Source of the DNA: Methylobacterium sp. WSM2598
GTDB lineage: Bacteria; Pseudomonadota; Alphaproteobacteria; Rhizobiales; Beijerinckiaceae
Assembly (NCBI RefSeq): GCF_000379105.1
Contig: NZ_KB900609.1
Span: 1,699,985-1,763,984, forward strand
Direction: 5' to 3'
DNA length: 64,000 nt
Part shown: positions 24,458 to 33,676 of the stretch, one piece after another
Layout: each line of letters begins with the position of its first letter
Position numbering within the stretch: position 1 is the first letter of the stretch
Position numbers and translations under genes: made by a program
The notes under the pieces: generated by a model
Seen by the model: only the letters and a program-made list of their open reading frames with translations
What the model was told of the DNA's origin: nothing
The model's database searches: none

Positions 24458-25561
24458 TCATGCCCTTGCCCTGTCGTCGTTCGCCATTTCCTCGCAGATG
24501 AGCTCGAGCTGCCGGCGGGCCGCCTCCGTGTCGCCGGGCGCGGCGGCCGGGGATGCGGCGGACGGGCTCGGGAGCGGGCGGGAGAGGGCCGCTGCCGGCA
24601 CGGGCGACCGGAAGCTGTGCATGCTGCCGAGGTAGTGCCTCCTGAACAGGTTCATCACCGTCGCCACGCCCTCCTCCGTCACCGTTCGCAGGTCTTGAGC
24701 GAAGAAGCGTCCGCGGGCCTGCGGCCCCATGATGATCTCGTATGACGGGAAGTAATCCACCTCGGCATGTGCGGCGGCCACCTCCTCCGCGGCCACGCGA
24801 AGAACCGATTTCGAGTAGGTGGTGGCGGTCAGCACGTGGCCGCCGTTCGCCGTCGCGACGAGTGGAACCGGGGAGACCGTGAGCAACACCTTGGCTCGCT
24901 TGTTCACGCTCCTGAGCGCGGCGATGAAGCCCGTGAGGTCGTCGACGACCTCGCGCATCGTGAAATTGTGAAAGCGGTACTTGGCTGGCTCGAACGTCCC
25001 GGCGATCGTTCCGGGGCAGGACGGGAACACGCTCCCGTCGAGCAGTGAGACCCAGGATTCCGTCAGCCCGAGCGTGAATATCAGGACGTCGAGTTCCTCG
25101 AACATGCGACGGACGGCGGCGAGGTGCTTGGCCACGTCGCGCTCGAGTTCGCGGCGGCTGGCGAAGCCTTCCGGGATGCCGGGACGGAATGGATCGGCGA
25201 AGCCGCGCTCCGTCGGCCAAGCGCTCTCAAGCGGCGCGAATTGCCCATGGGCGCGCAGGAAAAGCTGGTAGAGCTGCCGTGCCGTGTAGACGTTGCCGTA
25301 ACGGGCCGTGTACTGGTGATAGTGAAAATCGGTTGCATAGGCACCGACCTCCGGGTGGCACTCCTCGGTCGTGTAGCGCGGAATGCCGACGTCCTGCAGA
25401 TAGCGGGCGATATGCTGGGCAAAGCAGCTCCCGGCGGTGGCCACGCGAGAGAAGCGATCGATCGTGAAGCTCGGGGCGACGACCGGGTCGACGTTGTCGA
25501 CCTCCACGACCGCGCGGTGCCAGAAACTGTGATCGGGGGCGGTCCGGTAGGGATGGGTCAT
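24458..25561 (-). CDS. GSCFA-domain protein
   Basis: A 367-residue protein with the GSCFA domain. The naming motif is visible as ATAGSCFAQHIARYL (41-55), where GSC replaces the GDS of SGNH esterases, followed by DFHYHQYTARYGNVYTARQL and TLGLTESWVS (163-172). GSCFA proteins are found with polysaccharide genes and are thought to be SGNH-like hydrolases or acyl transferases; none of this is proven here. The start ATG at 25561 overlaps the stop of the upstream gene (ATGA), so the two are translationally coupled. The C-terminal 50 residues are Ala/Pro/Ser-rich and probably disordered. There is no signal peptide, so a cytoplasmic role is likely. Confidence 0.85.
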   Translation of the reverse strand: MTHPYRTAPDHSFWHRAVVEVDNVDPVVAPSFTIDRFSRVATAGSCFAQHIARYLQDVGIPRYTTEECHPEVGAYATDFHYHQYTARYGNVYTARQLYQLFLRAHGQFAPLESAWPTERGFADPFRPGIPEGFASRRELERDVAKHLAAVRRMFEELDVLIFTLGLTESWVSLLDGSVFPSCPGTIAGTFEPAKYRFHNFTMREVVDDLTGFIAALRSVNKRAKVLLTVSPVPLVATANGGHVLTATTYSKSVLRVAAEEVAAAHAEVDYFPSYEIIMGPQARGRFFAQDLRTVTEEGVATVMNLFRRHYLGSMHSFRSPVPAAALSRPLPSPSAASPAAAPGDTEAARRQLELICEEMANDDRARA

Positions 25562-26319
25562 TGGGCTGAGCCGTACACCGCGTCGAGTTGGGCAGCCATG
25601 CGTGAGCCGAACCATTCATTGGCGTGCATGACGTCGTTGGCGATCGCCTTCTCCGACATATAGCCCCGCTCGTTCAGCACCTCGGGCGGCAACGGCAGGA
25701 ACTCGATGCCGTTGGCGAGGCAGGCGTCCGCGACGACGCGCGAGTGGATCCGCCACAGCTTGTAGCGCAAGATGGGACGCGAGACGCCCCAGGCCTGGAT
25801 GCCGCCCGCCGCCCAGCCCGCATGCGCAATGATGTGATCGTTGTCCTCGATCGGCGGCGGTGACTCGAGATAAGTGATCGGCACCGAACACCGTGCACGG
25901 ATCAGCTCCACACCGAGCACGATGTGCCTGATTTCGGCCCGCATCTTGCGCATGATCTCCGCATGCGGGATCATCAGCGCGCCCTCGATTTCCTCCAGAT
26001 CCGGCTGTTCGGGCAGTGTGACATCGAAGTGCACGGGCCTGTTGCTGATGCACAGGGACAGGTAATCGCTGCCGGAAATCGTCAGTGCCAGCCGGTCCGC
26101 GTGGATCCCCTGTGCCATCCACGCGTCGAGATCGGCATTGAGCGTGTAGTCGGTCCATCCACCGTCGATGGGGTCGACGATCCGCGCGTCGGGCCTGAAG
26201 TCCGCGATCGGCTTGAAGATGTACTCGTTCTTCGTCGATTCGGGGCCAGCTCGGTCAACTGCATGCTTCATAGGAAACATGTGGCTGCCGCCGAGGATCA
26301 GAATGGAGTAGCGCGACAT
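25558..26319 (-). CDS. SGNH-like hydrolase/transferase, partner of GSCFA protein
   Basis: A 253-residue protein not assigned to a named family by me. It carries SGNH-like landmarks: a nucleophile-type block ILGGSHMFPMKHA (8-20), a glycine block TISGSDYLSLC (80-90) and a C-terminal DxxH in NDVMHANEWFG (Asp229, His232). This order of blocks suggests an esterase or O-acyltransferase fold. I prefer the ATG at 26319; the frame stays open to a TTG at 26403. Its stop overlaps the start of the GSCFA gene, and related folds encoded in an overlapping pair suggest a two-component enzyme. It has no export signal. Confidence 0.65.
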   Translation of the reverse strand: MSRYSILILGGSHMFPMKHAVDRAGPESTKNEYIFKPIADFRPDARIVDPIDGGWTDYTLNADLDAWMAQGIHADRLALTISGSDYLSLCISNRPVHFDVTLPEQPDLEEIEGALMIPHAEIMRKMRAEIRHIVLGVELIRARCSVPITYLESPPPIEDNDHIIAHAGWAAGGIQAWGVSRPILRYKLWRIHSRVVADACLANGIEFLPLPPEVLNERGYMSEKAIANDVMHANEWFGSRMAAQLDAVYGSAQ

Positions 26320-27131
26320 CCGGTCATCCAACAATTGCAGTGGCGAGATGCCACCCGGCTCGCCGAACGGCCGGTTAGCTTCGTTGCTTGCAAAGAAGCT
26401 CAATCAAAAGCGCTCGAACCATTGGCCCGAGTCTCGGGACGGCCCCGGATCGGGCAGCTTCATACGTCCAACACTCCGCTTTGGCAACCTCAGCCGGGGC
26501 CTGCGGTCGCGCGCGGCGGAGGTGCGGGTGCCGGCACTCGCCTGGAAGTTGGTGCGCGCCGGCCCCGTCGCGCGGTTGCGCGGGTCGGGAGCGGCATTCG
26601 GCAAGGGGCGGGAGCGTTCGGACACGGCGCCCGCCCCGGGCGACGCGTCGGGTCGAGGCCGGCGCGAGAGCAGGGAGGGGCCGTGCCTCGGCCCGGCGGG
26701 CTGATCCGGCCGCGTCGTCCGACCCGGCCGAGCCCCCGTCCTCGATCCGCGAACGCCGTCGTCGGACCGAGTTGCGCGCTCCGCCTCCCGCGGGGACGAT
26801 GCGTTGCGACATCCGTTTGCGTGTGCCATTCGTGTCATCGGCCGAGGAGCCGCCAGACCTGCGTTGGAAGGTGCCGGAAGCTGAGCTATGGATCCGTCCT
26901 CATCGCCGTCCGCACGGACGAGGTGAGATTGGACAGAATGCACCCTCAGCGGTTCGTCGTCGGCCACGGAACCGCGGGTCGAGGGGAGCCGCCGTGGGCG
27001 CCCCGGGCCGGGCCGACGGGCACGAGAGCCTGCGCACCTCGCCGTCTGACCGCACGACAGTGGGCGAATTGCCGCTTTCGTCGTAACTGCTATCGGAATC
27101 ATTAATACGAAGGTGGACGCGGGGGTGAGTT
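26320..27131. other. Longest apparently non-coding gap of the island
   Basis: About 810 bases between divergent genes. Open frames on both strands are Arg/Pro/Gly-rich and have no motifs, so I read them as chance frames in GC-rich DNA. The last 50 bases become AT-richer (ATCGGAATCATTAATACG) and probably hold the promoter of the WcbI-type gene. No repeat or RNA gene is evident. Confidence 0.5.
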
Positions 27132-28001
27132 ATGGCGGCGCGAATTGGTTTTCTTGGAAATTGCCAGGCGCAAACATTGGACGCCCTGTCGCGACATTTG
27201 GGGGCGGATGTTGAATTTGTGGAATTTTCACCGGTTTGGCTATATACGGAACAGGATGAAGACCGTGTTTTAACGCAGGCCAATCGTTGCGACATACTTT
27301 TCTGCCAGAGAATTGCCGAAGATTACGGCGTCGCGTTCTTGCGGACCAGCAGATTGAAAGCGGTGATGCGCGAGCGCTGTTTTTCTTGGCCTAACGTCTA
27401 TTTTGAAGGTTATTTTCCAACGATTGGCTATATATACACGTCGCGCGGCAAGATCACGGGTCCGCTCAGCGATTATCATCTGCCGATTATTCGCGAGGGC
27501 TGGCAGAACGGGCGACCGGTGCAGGCCATCGTGGCCGATATCACCAGTCCCGATGGCCCGCTCTTCGCGGATGACCCGGCCGGGGCCTCGCTGGCCGAGC
27601 TTGAGAGCCGGGAGGAGGGCCTGGACATCAAAATGAGCGACTTCATCGCGGAGCGTTTTCGCGAGCAGAAGTTGTTCTTTACGCCAAATCACCCTCGTGA
27701 CGAGGTCCTGTTCGAGCTTCTAAGGCGAATGATGCGGGCCGCCGGCCTGAATAATCCAAGCTCCGATCGGCTAGGTACGTTTCCGTACACACTCGACAGC
27801 ATTCAAATTCCCGTCATGTCCGGCTTTTTTCAGAGATATGGCGGCTCGATTCAGGAAAGTGACACGATCCGCGGCCGCGAGATCTCGCTCGAACCTGAAA
27901 CGATCGGGGAGACCGCGACACCACGGAACTACGATTGGCAAGGGCTCATCGAGACTTACTTTCGCGTCTATGATGCCTATGCGCGCTTGGGCGCGCTGTA
28001 G
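27132..28001 (+). CDS. WcbI-type polysaccharide biosynthesis putative acetyltransferase
   Basis: A 289-residue protein with the hallmark of the WcbI family near the N-terminus: IGFLGNCQAQTLDALSRHL (5-23). WcbI from capsule clusters binds coenzyme A and is proposed to acetylate capsule sugars. Other conserved-looking segments are CDILFCQRIAEDYG, WPNVYFEGYFPTIGY and FFTPNHPRDEVLFELL. GGGGTGAG lies upstream of the ATG. The first 300 bases are clearly AT-rich at third positions (for example GAATTTGTGGAATTTTCACC), unlike the flanking DNA, so recent acquisition is likely. It stands alone, with about 390 bases to the next gene. Confidence 0.8.
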   Translation: MAARIGFLGNCQAQTLDALSRHLGADVEFVEFSPVWLYTEQDEDRVLTQANRCDILFCQRIAEDYGVAFLRTSRLKAVMRERCFSWPNVYFEGYFPTIGYIYTSRGKITGPLSDYHLPIIREGWQNGRPVQAIVADITSPDGPLFADDPAGASLAELESREEGLDIKMSDFIAERFREQKLFFTPNHPRDEVLFELLRRMMRAAGLNNPSSDRLGTFPYTLDSIQIPVMSGFFQRYGGSIQESDTIRGREISLEPETIGETATPRNYDWQGLIETYFRVYDAYARLGAL

Positions 28002-28393
28002 GGGGCTGTCGGACTGGATGTCCTGAGGGGATTTGACGGGGCCTCGGCCTCTCGACCCGGCGGGGGGCGCGTCGTGTCGGGCTCGCTCCGCGAGCCGGTT
28101 CGGCACCCGCGCGCAGGAGCCCGGTCCCGCGGCCGCTCGTATCGCCATCGGGGCCGCACGCCGACCTGGCCGCGCCGGGGGCGATGCGGCGAGCGGGGGA
28201 GCCGTCGGCGCGAGCCGGTCGCCGACGGGTGCGACACAGTCGTGGCGGACGGTCGGCGCGCGCGGATGCCGTCAGCGCCGCGCCCGCGCGGCGCGGAAGC
28301 GCTCGGGACTCGGCGCGCCTCCGTCACGGAACTTTCCTGCTGACCTGGAGCGCGCTCCACCCTTCCATCGCTGAACCGGCGGAATCCTCACAC
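28002..28393. other. Gap before the beta-helix gene
   Basis: About 390 bases of very GC-rich DNA. Open frames here are Arg/Pro-rich and unconvincing. I see no inverted repeat long enough to call a terminator for the WcbI-type gene. Confidence 0.45.
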
Positions 28394-29839
28394 ATGCTGA
28401 GAATAGCAACCCTCGCATCCCTCCTGCTCTCGTGCTCCCAGGTTCTCGCTGAACAGCAGGGACTCCCGCCCCTCCTGTCGAGTGGGCCGGATGACGTGTC
28501 GGAGAAATCCGTCCAGCCCGCCGGAGCGCTCGCGCGGCGACAGCTGAGGGATCGATTCGCCGACGAGATCAATGCCAAGGACTACGGCGCGAAGTGCGAC
28601 TACGATGCCGGCAACCGGTCGGGCACGGACGATACCGCGGCCCTGCAGGCGGCGATCGACGCCGCGCAGACGTCGGCGGCCCAGGGAGCGGGCAAGCGCC
28701 TGCTGCTCCCGACGGGCAACTGCTTGACGGCTCCGCTCACGATATCGGGCCAGATCGACGTCCGAGGCGCGGGATCGCATTCCACGACCCTCTACCTGAA
28801 GGCGAAATCCGGCAAAGCGCTCCTCACATTCGACGCCAAGGGCGTCGATTTCTCCAACAAGTACGGATTCCCGCAGGGCAACGTGAGCCTGTCTCATTTT
28901 CGACTGACCAGCCAAGATGGCCATAGCGGGCCTGCTTCGGCCCACGGCCTTGAGCTGGTCCGAAGTCAGGCCGGTGTTTTCACGCCCTGGCTTCGACTTG
29001 ACGACATGGTGTTCTACAACCTGCCAGGTTCGGGCATCGCTTCCGGACCGTTCCAGGGCTTTCTCGAAGCCAGTCGTTCGACGTTTTCGAACAATGGAGG
29101 ATGGGGAACCGATACAAATTCGACGGTTGATTGGCGCTTTCTCGATTGCGATTGGGCTACGAATGCGGCCGGGAACATGCGGTCCTCGGGCGACGGGCAG
29201 ATGTTCCTCCTCAATCCGAATATCTACGCCTCGACCGGGGGCTACGGCATCGTCGCCTACTCGACCGATCTCAAAGTCGTTGGTGGGAGCATCGACTACA
29301 ATGCCAAAGGAGGCATGCAGTTCACCGCCGACAGCACGTCGCTCGGGCGACGCGTGCTCCTGAGTGGTGGCACCGCCTTCGGCGGCAACTCCCGCTCCGC
29401 TCGCGGCCTCCACGCGGACATCGAAGTCAGCGGTCGCGGCACGGCTTTGACGCTTCAGAATGTCAGGTTCGCCTCGAAGCCGCACAAACTCGATGCGCAG
29501 AGCCAGATTTCCTACAACCTGAAGTTCATGGATCCCGGTCCGCTCTTCGTCGAGATCCGAGACACCCTGTTCGCCGCCGGCAGCGTCCGTGGCGAGAACG
29601 TGGTCTCCGACCTTCGGCGCGTCTCGGTCGTGGGGCAGCAGGATGGCTCGCTCCTGGCGGTCGGCGGCGTCATCTCCGACGGGCCCGTCCGGCAGCGGCC
29701 CCTCGTGTCGGACAGGTCCCCGACGCCCAGCGACATCCAGGACGGCTATTGCGCGATGGTGAAACGCTCGGACGACGGATCGCTGAGAATGTGGTGCAAC
29801 GATCAGGGGCGGCTCGTCTCCTCGGCGCCGTTGCAATGA
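28394..29839 (+). CDS. Secreted right-handed beta-helix protein
   Basis: A 481-residue exported protein. Residues 1-18 are a signal peptide (LRIATLASLLLSCSQVLA). After a short linker, NAKDYGAKCDYDAGNRSGTDD, then TAALQAAIDAA, is the classic opening of pectate-lyase-3/GH28-type beta-helices, usually NVKDFGAxGDGxTDDTxAIQxAI. The middle shows coil-like repeats rich in Asn, Ser and Gly (LEASRSTFSNNGGWG, LKVVGGSIDYNAKGGMQF). Such proteins cleave or bind polysaccharides outside the membrane, or form surface scaffolds. Catalytic residues cannot be assigned by eye. In this setting it may act on the cell's own exopolysaccharide; that is inference. Confidence 0.75.
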   Translation: MLRIATLASLLLSCSQVLAEQQGLPPLLSSGPDDVSEKSVQPAGALARRQLRDRFADEINAKDYGAKCDYDAGNRSGTDDTAALQAAIDAAQTSAAQGAGKRLLLPTGNCLTAPLTISGQIDVRGAGSHSTTLYLKAKSGKALLTFDAKGVDFSNKYGFPQGNVSLSHFRLTSQDGHSGPASAHGLELVRSQAGVFTPWLRLDDMVFYNLPGSGIASGPFQGFLEASRSTFSNNGGWGTDTNSTVDWRFLDCDWATNAAGNMRSSGDGQMFLLNPNIYASTGGYGIVAYSTDLKVVGGSIDYNAKGGMQFTADSTSLGRRVLLSGGTAFGGNSRSARGLHADIEVSGRGTALTLQNVRFASKPHKLDAQSQISYNLKFMDPGPLFVEIRDTLFAAGSVRGENVVSDLRRVSVVGQQDGSLLAVGGVISDGPVRQRPLVSDRSPTPSDIQDGYCAMVKRSDDGSLRMWCNDQGRLVSSAPLQ

Positions 29840-29924
29840 TGCCGGCCTGCGGCCGTCCGCGCCGCGCTGCCGCGGCGGGCGGGCCGACCGCGTCCGCCCT
29901 GCCCGCGACGCGCAGCGCGACATC

Positions 29925-30054
29925 CGACATCCGATTGATGGCTTCGCCATCTTCCATATCGGCCATGCGGATGTCGGCTTCGCTCAGGCGCCGCGCTCAG
30001 GCGCCGCGCAGGCTTGTGATCCGGGATCCGCTTTGATCGAGCGGATCCCGGATC
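29925..30054 (-). repeat. Dispersed hairpin repeat, locus 3 (reverse orientation)
   Basis: Read on the minus strand, this contains a perfect 15-bp stem GATCCGGGATCCGCT (30018-30032) with its complement at 30040-30054 and a 7-base loop, then the core (GGCTTCGCTCAGGCGCCGCGC on the plus strand at about 29976-29996), partly duplicated, then a GACATCCG-type stem (29925-29975). The big stem overlaps the stop codon of the DUF6492-like gene (30053-30055). It lies between convergent genes and could terminate both. Confidence 0.8.
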
Positions 30055-30901
30055 AGAGGCCGATCGCTGCTCGGATCTCATCCAGGGTCCGCTGCGGATC
30101 CGGCCCGAGGCGGGCCTTGTGGATGCCGCACATCTTCCAGTCCGGATTGTTCCTCGCCGTGTCGACGAGGACGTGAATCTCTTCGGGAGCGACGGGGGTG
30201 TCGCCCCAACTCGTGAGCGAGAAGCTCCGGGATCGGCCCGCGCGCTGCCGCTGGCTGTACAAGTAGGCTGAGTACAAGAGAAATTCGGAGTAGCCGCCGC
30301 TCGCGCCGAAATTCCTCTCAAAGAACGGTCCGAAGGAGGTCCGCTCCCGCCTCTCGATCTCGGCGATCATGCCGCGCACGAGGTCCGCTTCGAAAACGAA
30401 CGGTGTCGCCATGGCCGGCAGATGAATATCGGTGTGCGGATCCGGGACAGACCAGTAGGCGAGGTACATGCTTTTCATGTATCGTCTGAAGTCGTTTTCC
30501 TCGTAGGATTCGAGGAATGTCGCCGGATAAGAGCCGACGAACAAATCCGACAGGCTGAAATTTTTGACAAGGAAGTTTTTCGTGTCGATCGCCACATAAA
30601 AATCAGTCTGCACTCTAAACGCTGTTTCAAGCTTCTGAATCTGTTGCAGGCAATATCCATTGCCCGTCTTAAGTGTAAAGTGCTCTCTGAAAAGCATGCA
30701 AGTCCGTATCCCGACCTTTTCGAGCAATGGATATATTTTGCTATAAATAAAATCGCTGGTGGTTCGCGGATCCTCGTCGTTGATGCAGTATATGATCCTG
30801 TCCACCGAGGCCGGATCGATGAATTTTGCGATCGATTCTGCCTGCAGGAGGGCCAGGGCGAGCTCTGCTTCGTACAGCACGACGACGATGTCGCATCTCA
30901 T
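30053..30901 (-). CDS. DUF6492-like putative glycosyltransferase
   Basis: A 282-residue protein resembling the DUF6492 family, which is found in glycan clusters and thought to have a glycosyltransferase-like fold. It opens MRCDIVVVLYEAELALALLQ, then AESIAKFIDPASVDRIIYCIND. This looks like the beta strand, helix and DxD-type entry of a GT-A fold, with NDED as candidate metal-binding acidic residues. Later, FYVAIDTKNFLVKNF resembles the second GT-A acidic motif. The ATG at 30901 begins this pattern directly. Composition is AT-richer in the N-terminal half. The family name is recalled from sequence pattern and should be checked. Confidence 0.65.
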   Translation of the reverse strand: MRCDIVVVLYEAELALALLQAESIAKFIDPASVDRIIYCINDEDPRTTSDFIYSKIYPLLEKVGIRTCMLFREHFTLKTGNGYCLQQIQKLETAFRVQTDFYVAIDTKNFLVKNFSLSDLFVGSYPATFLESYEENDFRRYMKSMYLAYWSVPDPHTDIHLPAMATPFVFEADLVRGMIAEIERRERTSFGPFFERNFGASGGYSEFLLYSAYLYSQRQRAGRSRSFSLTSWGDTPVAPEEIHVLVDTARNNPDWKMCGIHKARLGPDPQRTLDEIRAAIGL

Positions 30902-31135
30902 GAGATCGGTCCTCGGGATGTCTGTTGCGGCGGAGACGATGCCGTTCGCGCGGTGAACAGATGGCCTGTTGCGGGCGATCGCGGAAGCGCCGAAGGCGCG
31001 CAACCGCGACCGCGGTCCGGAGGCACCGTGTGACGAAGGCCTCGTCCAGGCCAGTCCGGCCGCCGCGGCCCACCGGGGCCGAGGTTCCCGGGAGCGCGGC
31101 CCGCCCGGGGTCGATCCCTTCCGAGTCGCGGTGGA

Positions 31136-31765
31136 TCAGTAGCCCGCGTAGGCGACGGCGCCGTCGAACGGGTGGGCGCGGAAGGCGCGGTCATAGGACG
31201 ACACGTGGCCGTCGCTGGCATCGTGCCAGGGCGCAAGGCGCTGCAGATAATGGTTCGCCAGGCAGGGTTCGCCCCACGGCTCCTCCCGCATCCCCTCGTC
31301 CTGCAGCAGCACCAGGACGAAGTTGTCCGCCTCATGCCTGGCGCGAAGCGCGTCGCGCAGCCGGACCGCCCGGGAGCGGCACGCCGCCTGGTCCGTCACG
31401 TAGAAGTAGGCGGTCCGCCACGGAGCGCGGTACGCCTCGCGAAATTTCGCGACCAGGTGCAGCGTGCGTTCCCGCCAGCGCGTCAACGTCGCCGCGAAAT
31501 CGGGATCGTCGCGCGGCTCCGGGGTCGCGAATGGCGAGTGGAACAAGTAATCATAGCCCTTGTCCCGCACCATGCGGCCGTCGGCGTGCCGTTCGAGGTT
31601 GCACTCCTGCAAGATCCCCTCAAAATCATCGTCGATGAGCCGGATTGCGGCTTCGAAATTCGTGACGTTCCAGGAGAAGAAACTTGAACTGTCGGTGCCG
31701 AAGATCCTCCGGAACTGGAAGGCTACCTCACAATTCTGACCAAGAGAGACGTATCTTCTGTACAT
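31136..31765 (-). CDS. DUF1796-like putative papain-fold protein
   Basis: A 209-residue protein beginning MYRRYVSLGQNCEVAFQFRR. SLGxxCExAFQLRR is the hallmark of DUF1796, annotated as putative cysteine peptidases with a papain-like fold, in which Cys12 would be the nucleophile. Further motifs are SFFSWNVTNFEAAIRLIDDD and the later DNFVLVLLQDEGM. These proteins are frequent in surface-glycan clusters and their substrate is unknown, so proteolysis is not established. It is divergent from the unrecognised 550-residue gene; the 258-base gap (31766-32023) should hold both promoters, but no clear sites are visible. Confidence 0.65.
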   Translation of the reverse strand: MYRRYVSLGQNCEVAFQFRRIFGTDSSSFFSWNVTNFEAAIRLIDDDFEGILQECNLERHADGRMVRDKGYDYLFHSPFATPEPRDDPDFAATLTRWRERTLHLVAKFREAYRAPWRTAYFYVTDQAACRSRAVRLRDALRARHEADNFVLVLLQDEGMREEPWGEPCLANHYLQRLAPWHDASDGHVSSYDRAFRAHPFDGAVAYAGY

Positions 31766-32023
31766 TACGCCCTCTCAGGCTGGTGAACGCGCGGGAGCCC
31801 GCATCCGTCCGGCGGGGGTGGGCGCGAGGCCGCCTCCCCGCGCGTGCCGCCGAACGCGCCGAACGACCCGGCCCCACATTACTCTAGGGAATGATGGGGT
31901 CAAACCCGCGCGCGCGCCACGTCGCGGCCCGGTCGCCGGGAAGGCGCGGCCGCCGCCGCGGGATCGTGCGCCGAAGCCGTCATCGGGAGCCGACGCCTTG
32001 GCGGAGGCTTCGGCACGGGCTAG

Positions 32024-33676
32024 ATGACCCAAGGTAAGGTGGCCGCGGCCCCATCACCCCCCATCGGATCCCAGCCGGTCGGACTTCCCCAGATGCCGAG
32101 CGATAGACAAGCGGGCCTCGTCGTCCCGGACCCGGGCGATGCCGCCCCGGCCGCGACTTGGCCGCCCCGCCACGCCTTCGTGGTTCTCGACCGCCTGCGC
32201 CAGCACCTGCCGGCGGCCGCCGCGGCCGCCCATTGCGTGGCCTTGTCGGAGAAGCAGATCGATGCCCTGAGGGGCTTCGAGATCTCCGACGCCGCGGGGC
32301 GGCCGGACGACGCGCTCCTCGCCCGACCGATCCTCGGCGCGATCCTGGACCGCGACTTCATCGAGAGGTTTCCGAAGGCCGTGGCCCGGCTGAGGCAGAT
32401 CGCCCCGCAGGTCCCCGGCGCGGACGCGGTGTTCGACCTCTCCGCCGCGGGACCGGACGGGGTGGCGGCGTGGCAGCTCGACCGCGCGCTGGGGCTGTCG
32501 GAGCGCTTCCTCGCCGATCTCGGCGCCGGGCAGCTGGAGATCGGGCGGCTCCAGCAGATCGTCACGGAGCATGTCGAGGCGCTCCACGCGGCGCAGCGCA
32601 TCGTCGATCAGGCCGTGCCGCCGCAGCCCCGCCTCGGCCTGTTCCTGCCCCCGGGAGACGCCGTCCTGTGCCCGGCCGAGCTGCCGCAGGTCACCGGGCT
32701 CAGCCAGAATTCCAAGCGCGAGTTCCGCGCCGTGCACGCTTTCGAACTCCACCTCGCCGCGGCGGACCGCCAGACGCGCGCGAGCGTGGCGATCCGCCTG
32801 CGCGCCGCGCATTCGCGGGACCTGCTGGGGACCTGGACCGTTGCGGCCGCCACCCTCGATCCCGGCTGGAACCGCTTCGACTGCCCCGTGACGGCGCGCC
32901 CCCTGGACGAGCCGGTCGAGGTCGAGCTCCTCTGGGAGCGCGGCACCGCGCCCCGCCTCGCCCTCAGCCTGGGCGAGGAGACGGCGGATCCGCGCCTGCG
33001 GGCCGTGACCTCGGACGGCGCGGTGGGGCAGCGCCCCCTGGCGCTGCGCATCTACGCGGGCGTGCCGGGCCTGCGGCTGCCCTCCCGTGGCTGGGGCCGG
33101 CCGGCGGACGGGGAGGCAGCGCCGGAGGCGCCGAGCCACGTGCGGATCGACGAACTGCTCGAGCGCGCGGCCTTTGGCGGCGGGCTGCCGGAGCCGCGGC
33201 CCGAACTGCTGCGATACATGGGCGTCGGGTCGGGCCTGTTCCTGCACCCGGCCGACGAGGCGCCGCACGTCGCCGTCATCCGCCACGTGCGGATCGAAGG
33301 CGTGCGGGCCGTGCTGGCGGATGTCGCGCTCGCCCACGACGAGGCCGACCCGACGGAGTTCGGCCTGTTCGCGGCCCCCTCCGGGCTTCCGGTAGGCCCG
33401 AGGCCGGCCCCCCGCGGCGCCGCTCCGCGGCGCTGGCTGCGGCACGGCAGCCCGCGCCCGGGCGACGTGCTGGCCGCGCGCGAGGGATTCGACGGGCGCG
33501 CGGCCTGGCTGCGGCTCCGGGCGCGCGAGACCGGGCAGGTCCTGTTCGAGGCGCCCGGCCCGCTCGGCGACTGCTTCGACATCTACCTGGGGACGCGCCG
33601 GGCCGGCGCCGGGACGCGGCACGCCCTGGCGCACTTCCTCCACCTCGCGGTGGTCCGCGGGACGCGCCGGGCATGA
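32024..33676 (+). CDS. Unrecognised 550-residue protein coupled to a glycosyltransferase
   Basis: I do not recognise this protein's family with confidence. It has no signal peptide or membrane segment. Residues 1-40 are Pro/Ala-rich. A helical part with LARPILGAILDRDFIERFPK and LGAGQLEIGRLQQIVTEHVE follows at about 95-200. Residues 215-470 are beta-rich with sandwich-like segments such as AFELHLAAADRQTRASVAIRL and LLGTWTVAAATLDPGWNRFD, suggesting jelly-roll or carbohydrate-binding domains. The stop overlaps the start of the GT2-GT4 gene (ATGA), so the two are almost certainly made together. The ATG at 32024 lacks an obvious ribosome site; the Met at 32093 is an alternative start. Confidence 0.75.
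   Translation: MTQGKVAAAPSPPIGSQPVGLPQMPSDRQAGLVVPDPGDAAPAATWPPRHAFVVLDRLRQHLPAAAAAAHCVALSEKQIDALRGFEISDAAGRPDDALLARPILGAILDRDFIERFPKAVARLRQIAPQVPGADAVFDLSAAGPDGVAAWQLDRALGLSERFLADLGAGQLEIGRLQQIVTEHVEALHAAQRIVDQAVPPQPRLGLFLPPGDAVLCPAELPQVTGLSQNSKREFRAVHAFELHLAAADRQTRASVAIRLRAAHSRDLLGTWTVAAATLDPGWNRFDCPVTARPLDEPVEVELLWERGTAPRLALSLGEETADPRLRAVTSDGAVGQRPLALRIYAGVPGLRLPSRGWGRPADGEAAPEAPSHVRIDELLERAAFGGGLPEPRPELLRYMGVGSGLFLHPADEAPHVAVIRHVRIEGVRAVLADVALAHDEADPTEFGLFAAPSGLPVGPRPAPRGAAPRRWLRHGSPRPGDVLAAREGFDGRAAWLRLRARETGQVLFEAPGPLGDCFDIYLGTRRAGAGTRHALAHFLHLAVVRGTRRA

Noticed and set aside
26320..27131. Hidden genes in the longest island gap
   Set aside because: Frames of 120 to 230 codons exist on both strands but all have Arg/Pro/Gly-skewed composition and overlap one another, as expected from GC-rich non-coding DNA.
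32054..33643. A 529-codon minus-strand frame opposite the unrecognised 550-residue gene
   Set aside because: Its translation is rich in Arg, Gly, His and Pro without motifs; the plus-strand protein has normal composition and ends in an ATGA overlap with a clear glycosyltransferase. The frame is a by-product of high GC.
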